Of a stretch of 64,000 nt of DNA, positions 54,995 through 64,000 are shown piece after piece. This DNA is from Odobenus rosmarus divergens (taxonomy: Eukaryota; Chordata; Mammalia; Carnivora; Odobenidae). A model generated the notes under the pieces. That model was not told the DNA's origin. It did not search any database and worked only from the letters and a program-made list of their open reading frames with translations. Positions within the stretch are counted from its first letter, which is position 1; the number at the start of each line of letters is the position of its first letter. A program made the position numbers and the translations under genes. The DNA lies in the NCBI RefSeq assembly GCF_000321225.1, contig NW_004450479.1:168728-232727 (forward strand). Direction: 5' to 3'.

Positions 54995-57900
54995 ACAGAA
55001 AGGTCTGCAGGACTACGTTCAAACCAGAGTGCCAGTTATATCCCAGTGGACGGCCCCCCTCTCCCCTGGCTCCAGGCTCTGCTTGCTCCTGCCGTGTGCC
55101 CTGTCCACACCCGCATGAAGCTTCTCCAGTGTCTCGTGCACACCAGCTCCCAGGGATCTGAATCTGGGCATCAGGTGGGGCCTGAGCTCAGCATTTCTCA
55201 CACGCTCTGGGTGCTGGAGGGCTCGGGCCGTCCCCCAGGCCATCCCCAGACCATCCCCAGACCGTCCCCCAAACTGTCCCCAGGCCATCCCCCAGGCCGT
55301 CCCCAGACTGTTTCCAGGCCATCCCCAGACTGTCCCCAGACCTTCCCCCAGGCCATCCCCATACTGTCCCCGGGCTGTCCCCCAGGCCATCCCCAGACCG
55401 TCCCTGGACCATTCCCTGGGTCGTCCCCCGGGCCATCCCCCAGGCCGTCCCCAGACTGTCCCCAGACAGTCCCCGGGTGTGTGTAGAGCCCATTCCTGGG
55501 CAGGCGGGGCTCAGCAGGCCATCGGGAAACCTCCATGGTGTGAGGTGCTCAAGGAGGGGAGGCTCAGAAGTGCACAACACGACAGAATTTCCAAGGAGCT
55601 TGAATGACTTGTTCACACAGATGAATTCATTCTCTTCCAATGGCCCTTTGTTTTGGAGCTTTGGATTTAGTGCAGTGACTTTCTGCTGCTTTCTCCAGCT
55701 GCCCAGCCCCACACCTGACGCTGTGACTCGGGGTCTTCGGCTGCTGGTCAGCCCTGTAAATGCGTGCTCATGCCCCCTACAAGGGCTCTTGTCCTCAGGG
55801 ATGGGAGGCGTGTTAGTGTTAAGTTAGATGCGGAAGGTTCTGAGTACCTGAATTGCAACTACACTTACGTTGCTTAAAGTTACACATTTTTAATGTAAGC
55901 ATGCCCTTGAAATATGCCTGTAAGAAGATAAAAACGGCCTCTCAGCTGCATCTTGAGAAGCTACTACACTGCTCTTTTGGCTGGAAGCTTCCAGAAGGCG
56001 GGACGTGTGGGAGGTTCGGAAGTGCCCAGTCGCACTCCGTTGAGAAGTGGCCTCTCGGCTGAGGTGGTATCATGAGGGCCAGTGTGTGTCCTGGGTTCCT
56101 GACGGCAGGAGTCTGATGTCACCAGCTGCTATAACCCTCAGGCGAGTGGGAAGCCAGCAGCCACAGCTTCATCGTGAGCACTCTCTGCTAGAATGGGACT
56201 GGCCGCATTGTCCAGAAGTCAGCTGGTCATGGGCCTGAGTCACGGCTGCAAAACCTTTCCCGGCAGCACACAGCTGAGTGTTTGAGGAACTGCAGACGCA
56301 GACTCCCAAGTGGGCACAAAACTGACCGTGACAGACAGAAGGCAGCATGTGGCCAGTGCTGCCAAGGTCTGAGCCGGGCCCAGAGCATGAAGGAAGTGGG
56401 AGACAGTGCGGCATCTGAGGGTGTGATTCCTGGGGGACACGAGGGGCGCCTTCATAAGAGCTGCGGGGCCTGCACGCAGCTCTGTGTCGTTCACCAGATC
56501 CTGACAGGAGACGGGAGCGGCAAAGTTTAAGAACCACAGATATGTGCAAATATGTGTATCCCTAGCCCTCGGCCCCCACAGAGTCCAGGAGATGCCTGTT
56601 AGATGTCCACAGTCGTAGACTCTGGAATCTCTGTCACTTTCTGGTTGGAAACGAAAAGATGTCAGAAGATGCTGTGACATCCAGTGCTGGCAGGGCAGCA
56701 GCGGGGAGGTCATCCAGCCCTGGGCCCTGGCCCCTCAGCACGCCCCCCGGTGCCCTGCAGGGATCCCCACCCTGCCTCCAGGGGGGCTGACGGGAGCTCT
56801 CAGCCACATGGCAGGAGAGATCAGATGCACAGTGTCGTTGGTCCCGTTTCCCTGTTGGGAAAAAGAATGGAAAGAAGTGTGTCTGCGTGGGCTTCTGTTC
56901 ACAGTTTCTGTCTGTAAGGAAGATGGAGAGACTGGGGTTTCCAGAGGCTTCCTTCACTGGCTCTGGCAGCTGTGATGGCAAGATCTCAGACAAGCACCCC
57001 AGTTTTTCCAAGATGAGACTGCACTCCCCACAAGGACTGCCTGTACCAGCTTTCCTTGTGTGGCCCCCTTGGCATGGAGCCCATGACCCTGTGAAGCTAC
57101 AGCCGGTGCTCGTACCCTGTGGGCGGACAGCGCAGCCTCAGACGCTGCACCTTTCAGGCAGAGTGATGCTCATACAGCGGGCATTTAAAATAGGCTCTGC
57201 ATTGAAACTTCTGAAGAGTTTGTCACCAATGCTGACAGTTTATAGAGAGTGAGAGATGTTCAGATATGTTGTTTTCCATACTGAAAAAAAACCCCACAAT
57301 TTACTTCTTTAATGGAATTGTTTGGGGTGGTTCTTTGTGCATAGGTGCAAATGGACCACCAAGTCTAGGGATGCATAAGGAATTTGGAGAAAATGCAGAC
57401 TGTGTCATTTTGTCTTAATCTGAATTGAAACAATGTTGGTTTGCAGTTTTATAAATTTTATAAATTTCTAGGTTAGAGTTCTTCTTGCTAACCTTATAAT
57501 TAAATTCACTTGATGTTGTGTTCCCACGCTCAGGAGAAGCTGCCTGCTCGTGCCGCATTTTTGTCCCAGCCATGCAGAGAGACTGAGTGACCCGTGCGGT
57601 TGCTCCTGCATTAAGCATAGACTAGGGATGTCACAAGTCTTGTTCATCCGGAGCAAAATCAGCAGGGCTGTTGCTGCGGGGCTGGGTTGTTTTCTTTTTC
57701 TTTTTTTTTTAAATCATGACCTACAAAAATCTTAATTTGCAGTTGCTGGTTGGTTATGTCCATTATGTTGTAGGTTGTTTGGAAAGAATGAAATGAATGC
57801 TAAATGTATGCTTGTCGTTGGTTATAATTTTTTAAGGCCATTTACAAGGAAACCATATAATTATGAAGGAAAGGCCCTTGGTGACACTTCATAAACCGGG

Positions 57901-60900
57901 TCATTGCCTATTTACTGCAGAACTTTTGGGGTGTCTGATGTTGGGTGCCATGAGGCAGCTCCCAGCATAACATTCATCCAGCCACTGACTGGACATTGCT
58001 GAGTGGAGGTCAGCTCTGGGACAGGCGTTAGGGTGAGTCAGGGACCAACTGTCTCTGGCCTGGGCCTTCCCTGTGGGAGTCTCCTGCGCAGAGGGGGAGA
58101 GCTGTGATTGCATGGTTTCAGGAAGGCAGGAAGAAGGTGGGGGTGCCCCACAGGAGAAGCGGGAGCACCTTGCAGAGGTGTGTGCATCCTACAGCTTTTC
58201 CAGCATGGTTGATGGCCCCTCCACTGTGGCCTCGGACATCGGGCCCTTGCAGTCTGATGGTGGGACTTCCTACATTCCTGATGCCACCGAGGGAGTCCCC
58301 AGGGGGCTCAGGAGGGTTCGCCAGCGACCTGGCCTTGCTCTGTGTCAGCAACAAGCTCATGAACATCCTGCCTGGTGGGCACCGAGTTGTGGGGAGCTGG
58401 GCGGGGCTGGCAGGCACCCCCTCTTCTGAGGGTGCCAAGAGGGCTGTCGCCTCTCTGTCCTTCCAAGGCGTGAACCCTGTGCTCAGTGCACCCTCACCCC
58501 ACCTTAGAAGAGGAGCTGCTGCTGGCTCCATTCCCACAGGAGCCCACAGTAACGTCTCACTGAGCGACACACCATCTCAGCGGGCTGACTCAGCCTGTGT
58601 CCTGGGAGCGGTATGGGCACCTGAAGAACAAGCATGGTCACTTCGAAGGGGACAGGGAGGAGTTTACCCCGACACGTGGGTTGAGAGACGGTGGACCCAC
58701 TGTTGGCATCTGTGTGGCTCATTCAAAGCACGTGGTAGGCGGAATCCTTGCTTCTCGGTTGGCTCCTCAGGAGCAAGTGGCCCCTGGGTGCCCAGTGTTG
58801 GCTGAGAGCAGGGTTTGCTCAAGCTGGCCTCATGGTCCACCCTCGGCCTCACAGTGCAGAGACTGTCTGGGAACCCCTGGTTTGTAGGGCCTGGGTGGCG
58901 CTGTAAGTGGCTGTGAGGGCCTCAGCATCTGCAGCTGGCCCTGGATGATGTCCATGGGGAAGGGTGTGTTGCCGGCCAGGGACGGGCCTTCAGACTGATC
59001 TGGTGTTTAGGGCTTCAGCAGAAGGTGACGGGAGGCCACAAGAACCCACTGACAGCCGAGCGGGAAGCCCGGGAGGTGAGGGAGCAGAGACGGGTAAGGG
59101 GTGGAGGCCGCTCACCTCCCACAGTTGGGGGCTTCACCGGCCACACAAAGACCACACACGGTCACAGAGCATGCGTTCCTGCACACACGCTGCACATTTG
59201 TGTGACCGTCGCACGTACGTCTTGTGAGTGTGGCCTCTGCACACCCCCGGCCGCAGCTGGTAGTTCAGTGTTCCTGAGGAATCGGCACATGTGCATCTGT
59301 GGCTCCGCGGGCCCCCAGCCAGGGCCCTGCGTGTGTGTGGACCTCACGGGTTTTGAGTGTGTTCGCCTTGCCCGGTTTCCTAGTTGTGAGTGTTGGCAGG
59401 TGATTAGAAGTTGATCTACAAGTAAATTTGGTATTTTTGTTAACAGTCCAGAGGTCTTTTATTTTTTCACACCTGTCATGCCGTGAGTTCACAGGGTTAG
59501 GGTTAGAATTGGGGAGTATAAAAGAAGGAAAACAGCTAACCGAACTGAAACTATTAAAACATTGTTTCCATTCCCGAAAGTAGCCACTTCAAGGACTGGC
59601 TCCGTAAAAGAAATGGAAGTTCTTAGTGAAATGTGGCTTTGTGATAGCACCGGGCTAGCTCCCTTGTTTCCATCTGGGCCACGGTTCTGGGGCCTCACGG
59701 GAGCTCCCGGAGCCTGAGGATGCTGCTCCCGCCGCCGTGCTCCCACATCTTCGCGCTAAGGGTTCCCCTTCAGTCTGAGGCTAGTGAAGAGTGGGAATGT
59801 CACTTCTCAAGGGGCTCTAGTGTGCACCGCTAGAGCGGGTGCTGACCCGGCACCGCCCTCCCCACGGCCCTCCGGGCCGGTGGACCCCCCCCCCCTGCCG
59901 TGAGGTGCACGGCGGCGGGTGCCCTCTCCTGTCACTTTCTGTGTCCTGTTCTACTGACCCTGACCCTTCTGCATTTTATGTAAGTATCCGTCTCCCACTT
60001 CCGCTTCCTGCCACCTTTCAGGTTTCTCGTTGTGCGGTTCCATGTGATCTCCCCTGTGGTTTGCTAGCTCTCCCTGTTTTACTACCTTGTCTGGCTGGCC
60101 CGGGGTGTGACAGCAGACCCTGCTCCTGGTCCCCCACCCCGGGCACGCTGCGTCTGCTCGTGCCGTCAGCCGCAGAGTGTTGTCATCTTCCGCAAAGTCT
60201 GCCCCTCAGAGAGAGGCTGCGCCGTGACGTCTGCCTTCACACAGCTCTCCGCCTTGGCTGCCACTCACCTCTTTCTGATGGGGGGGTGGTGTTGCCTCCT
60301 GAGCCTGACGGGTTTCTTTCTCCTAACTACCTGCAGCCTGGCCGCGGCCTCCTGTGACCCAGGTGGCTCCAGCATCTGGGTATCGGGCGCGGAAGGCACC
60401 TCTGGGGGCTTTGCCTCAGTTTGTCCTTACCTCTTCCTCACCACCCAGCTGCCCAGCCGTGGGCTTGAAAAGATGATTTCTAGAGATCCGTTATTTCAGT
60501 GGTTTTCCTTGGGATTCTCAGTTTTCAGAATGGTCAGGCGTCTCACCTATTGGTAGTGTCCTTATGGTCGTGCCACCGCACCCAGACCCGGGTGGGCCCC
60601 GTGCGGACTGCAGGGAAGCCGTGTGGTGCCGGGCGCAGGGGCCGGTGTGGCGGGGAATGGCAGCACAGGCCGTGAGCCTGCGCTCTGTCCCTTTGAGCAG
60701 GCGCAAGCCTTCTGTTCTCACACTTCCTCAAAGTTTCCACCCTTTTTCCCATTTGCTCAGTTGCCAGGTTGAGGGGCCTGACCCACATGGGCGCTAAGAC
60801 CCCCAGCAGGTTCTGCGTTTCCTCCTCTCTAGGTATGGCACCTGCAGGGGTGGGTGTGACAGACGTCCAGGGACTTAAAACAAGTACGGGTCATCCCAGG

Positions 60901-62911
60901 TTCTTTGGGGCTACCGTTACCCCTGCCGAGGGCAGGGCCGCGGACAGGACAGGCAGAGGGAGGTCCCTCCCAGTGGCATTGCGGCCGGGGCTGTGGTGCT
61001 CGGGGCCGGTGGCAGTCTCCGGCCCCGTGTGGGGACACTGCAGTTTGTCAGTGACTGGAAGTCTGGTTAAATTGGACTAGACCCGCTCTCGTGTGTTTTT
61101 GTTGTCACTGACAGGAGTGATTATGAGCTTGTTGCTCTCAGATTCACCCTCCTGTGCACAGAGGCCGGAATCAGGGTGGGGCGCATGCCCACCGTGCTCC
61201 CCAGCAGTGCACCCAGCCACCCACAGGATTAGTGCTTCAGGCCCTGCAGGGGGAGATCACGTGGGAAGAGCCGAGAGTAAGCCCAGGCATCCCTGGCTTT
61301 ACCTCTGAAGGTTGGGAGACACCAGCCTTTGGACCAGATTTCTCCCCAGGGTGGCACCGGGAGGGCTGAAGTGGATGAGCTGTGGGGAGGCCCTGTGGGC
61401 TACTGAAGGCATGGCCACTAAGTGTGGGCTCTCACCTCCACTGCTTTCATTTCCAGGCTCCTCCCTATAGGCTGGCACACACATGCATACAGTCCTGCGT
61501 TCCTGCACCAGTGCATGCAGGTCACAGGCACACACACACCCCAGGTGCAGCTGGCCTGCAGGATGGAAGCTCTTGTTTCTCCCACGTGTCACCCTCCGAG
61601 TAGAGTTTGCCTTGATGATTGGTGGTTGCACGGTGCTTTACAGTTTGTACATGGCCCTGTTTCTTCCTCAGTTCTCCTGGTGGCCTTGGGAATACAACGG
61701 TGACTCTCGCTCCTGACCGACTATGTTCTGTGAACTTCATACTGTGATCAGGTTTTTCCGGGACGTTTAATCAGTGAGAAAGGAATATGGTGGTAAAAAT
61801 TGATCAGCTAGCAAATTACTTTTTTATTAATCGGAAGTAGAAAACATTATGTCTTATATGTGGTGAATAAGAGGAAAATTGATGTCGCCATTAAATATTT
61901 TGACTACAGGCGGCCACCCCCAGGCCGGGCCTGCCTTCTGTCTCCCCTGACGTGTGTCTGTCCACCGTGCCATGTGCCTAACAGAGGCCACGTGCTTCCA
62001 CAGAGAAGAGGAATGAAGCTTTCCGCCTCTCACGTGTACGCCCTGAGCTGTCTTGCCGAGGTCTGGGCAGGCAGTGCCGGAGAAGCAAGGATGGGCCGAG
62101 CCAGGAGGCGGAGCACAGGCAGGGCAGCCTGGTGACTCCATGGCGTCTCTGGGGGCCTCATCAGGGGGCAGGGGGCCTCACAGAGCCAGCTGTGTGACCC
62201 GGGAAAGGTCCTCACCTGGGGCCCTTTCTGGGACGGGGGTGGATGGCACGAATCCCCCCCACCCCAGGTCCACTTCAGTGTGTTCCTGAACACGTGAGAC
62301 CAGGAACATGAGATCCCCTAACGAACATGACCCCCTCTAATGGGGTGGCTGCATAGCTTGTTGTCCACATGGGGGCCTTCGGCGGGTCCGAGACAGCGGT
62401 CCTGGGCCCAGTAGTGCTGCATACGCTCCTGGACACTGGTGGTCTGGGGCTGAAGCAGGACATCAGGGTCTGTCACCACAGGGCCACACAGCTGTGATGC
62501 AGTTCCTGTGGCCGCCAGTCACTACGGCTGGGGACAAAGCATCCAGACCCAGGGGTGTGAAAGCCAGCCGTTTATCACATGCACAGATCCCACGGGTCAG
62601 GACCGTAGAAAGGGCTCCGTTCTTGCTAGGCCTCCGCTGGGCGGGGGGCTGGGGCGCCTGGGGGCTTCGTGACTTCCTTACCACCTGGCAGCCACTTCCA
62701 AAAACAAGGTCCCAAGAGAATGGGCTGGCGGCCATGTCCCCTTTATGACCTTGTCTCGGGACCCCCGGATTCAGGGGGAGGGGATGCAGAGCCCAGCACT
62801 CAGTGGGATGCAGGTCAGACCAGCTGTAGGCAAAGCGGGCAGGTGACTACTGTGAGGGTCGTCCCACCTCCCAGACCTCCCTCTGCCCCCAGTAACCTTC
62901 TTTTCTACTTT
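54995..62911. other. GC-rich single-copy-like DNA in intron 5
   Basis: Outside the minisatellite at 55230 I recognise no element, RNA gene or exon. A two-unit telomere-like 'gggttagggttag' occurs at about 59495 and a C13-type tract near 59886. The longest frame (58104-58805, 233 codons, plus strand) overlaps equally open frames on both strands and shows no family signature. Confidence 0.55.
55230..55477 (+). repeat. C-rich 11-bp minisatellite
   Basis: About 22 units of the form gtccccagacc or atccccaggcc lie in tandem. The minus strand is GGGGAC/GGGGAT-rich and could form G-quadruplexes. The long Gly-Trp-Asp-rich and Pro-rich frames it creates on the two strands are not genes. Confidence 0.93.
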
Positions 62912-63117
62912 GTTTTTTTTTTTATTTTTTTTTTAAAGATTTTATTTATTTATTTGAGAGAGAATGAGATAGAGAGAGCATGAGAGGGAAGAGGGTCAGA
63001 GGGAAAAGCAGACTCCCCGCCGAGCAGGGAGCCCGATGCGGGACTCGATCCCGGGACTCCAGGATCATGACCTGAGCCGAAGGCAGTCGCTCAACCAACT
63101 GAGCCACCCAGGCGCCC
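62912..63117 (-). mobile_element. Carnivore SINE, second subfamily
   Basis: It is a full-length minus copy with a double T-rich tail and the 'gactccaggatcatgac' signature. The target-site duplication tcttttctacttt is at 62899-62911 and 63118-63130. Confidence 0.95.
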
Positions 63118-64000
63118 TCTTTTCTACTTTCTGACCTTTTTTTCCAGCCAAACTGCCAGGTCTCAGAGGCTCCCATATAGATTCAGAGTTTCCAGACTGT
63201 AGGGACCACCCTCCGGGATCTCGAGCTTTCTGCTAACTGTTGGCGGCACGTGGTCTCAGAAGAACCAGCTAACACCTGTCGAGAGCCTTGCTCTAGGGGC
63301 TTCTCCCCGGTATTTGGAAGGAGTCCGTGTGTCCTGCTAGCAGCACACACCCTTCGCTTCGTTCAGCCTGTGCTTACTAAGCACCGACTGCATCCAGGGT
63401 GCCAAGCCCGTGTCAGCAGCCTCTGCCCCAGAGCGAATGTAGGGTGAAACATTGAGTGTGCGTCCTGTGCCGTCACCAGAGAGGACGGGGTGTGTGGTCT
63501 GCACCGGGCGCCTGTGTGCTCCATGGAGGCACCTCTTCAGGAGGAAAAGGTGCCTCGCGGTTTCTGCCCCGTGGGCCAGGCCACTTTTCTTTTCAAAAAG
63601 TGTTGAGGCACACACAGATACCCTCTTCATCTGAGACCAGTGCCCCCCACAATCAGCAGTCGAAGGCACAAAGCAGTGACTGCCCCAGAAGTTCCCCTGT
63701 CACGCCATCTCCTATCTGCCCTGTTTCTCCTTGTGAGACCCCCCACGCCACGTGACTCTAGCTTTCATCAGAAGCCAGCACACCTGGGCAGGAGGGATGG
63801 GGGCTGGGGGGGCGGCCTCCCTGGGTACTCACCACGAGAGCAGCATGAACAGCTCAGATCTGGGCCTGGGGGGGCAGGGGTGCCCTGGGTGGGGGTCCTG
63901 AGTGGAGGCAGGCGGGTTGCCCAGGTGGAGGTGGGGTGTGCCCTGGGCGGGGGTCCCAGCACTCACTGTGGGAGCCGCAGGAGCCCCCCCCCCGCCATGG
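63118..64000. other. GC-rich end of the window
   Basis: No exon or repeat family was recognised. 63795-63990 is strongly G-rich on the plus strand with loosely repeated 'gccctgggtgggggtcc' and 'gccctgggcgggggtcc', a possible small minisatellite cut by the window end. Confidence 0.5.

Larger units (their letters stand above)
53850..64000 (+). other. B3GNTL1 intron 5, partial
   Basis: The intron opens with a minisatellite and continues to the window end. I looked for the next expected B3GNTL1 residues (Ile-Ile-Gly-Cys-Arg and the later Tyr-Thr-Arg-Trp-Ile block) and did not see them, so exon 6 is probably outside. Apart from two SINEs and two minisatellites the DNA is GC-rich and apparently unique, with many overlapping chance frames. 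It resembles gene-rich, near-telomeric chromosome arms. Confidence 0.75.

Noticed and set aside
55019..55712. Gly-Trp-Asp-rich and Pro-rich frames over the 11-bp repeat
   Set aside because: They are by-products of the C-rich minisatellite and have no start context or homology.
58104..58805. A 233-codon plus-strand frame as a possible B3GNTL1 or new exon
   Set aside because: It does not match the expected B3GNTL1 continuation, it overlaps open frames on both strands, and no splice-bounded conserved piece is visible.
59490..59506. Telomeric repeat 'gggttagggttag' as an interstitial telomere or fusion point
   Set aside because: Only about two units are present, which is expected by chance.
53850..64000. 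B3GNTL1 exon 6
   Set aside because: The expected continuation (Ile-Ile-Gly-Cys-Arg and later blocks) was not found in any frame with an AG border, so the exon is assumed to lie beyond the window.

Overview
This window is nuclear DNA from a mammal, most likely a non-dog, non-cat (arctoid) carnivore such as a bear, seal or mustelid. The evidence is spliced exons with GT-AG borders, a CpG-island promoter, and many lysine-tRNA-derived carnivore SINEs that open with the ggggcgcctgggtggctcag-type head. The SINE bodies are of the arctoid kind, with a CTTGTGTTCCCTCTCTCGC-type segment, and do not match the dog-specific or cat-specific subfamilies as I know them. The species call is an inference.

Only one gene is supported: the 5' part of B3GNTL1, on the + strand. 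It encodes a GT-A fold, family-2 glycosyltransferase-like protein. Five coding exons can be placed to the base: 8920-8970, 10256-10372, 10472-10571, 24058-24122 and 53784-53849. Together they give 399 nt, or 133 codons, in one continuous frame. They cover the nucleotide-sugar binding half of the domain, ending just after the DSDD (DXD-type) motif. The rest of the gene, roughly 230 residues by comparison with the mammalian protein, must lie beyond base 64000.

Layout. 1-8160 is upstream intergenic DNA with no supportable gene. 8160-9090 is a CpG island, broken by a 385-base assembly gap that falls in the promoter. Intron 1 (1.3 kb) and intron 2 (99 bp) are short. Intron 3 (13.5 kb) and intron 4 (29.7 kb) are mostly antisense LINE-1 remains with SINEs set into them. 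Intron 5 starts at 53850 and runs off the window. It opens with a minisatellite and is then GC-rich and relatively repeat-poor.

The best observations concern how mobile and tandem DNA crowds this gene. One SINE sits directly after the +6 base of the exon 3 donor. Another ends 65 bp before exon 5. A minisatellite begins on the exon 5 donor itself and carries four more copies of its GTGAGT core. Intron 4 holds a datable stack of nested insertions (37807-43620), an L1 with a 5' inversion between clear target-site duplications (45728-47242), a palindromic local expansion inside an L1 (40938-41001), an 81-bp tandem duplication seeded at a SINE tail (27463-27627), and a SINE broken by 110 bp of unrelated DNA (32318-32625). 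I found no convincing sign of a new enzyme system or a second protein-coding gene.
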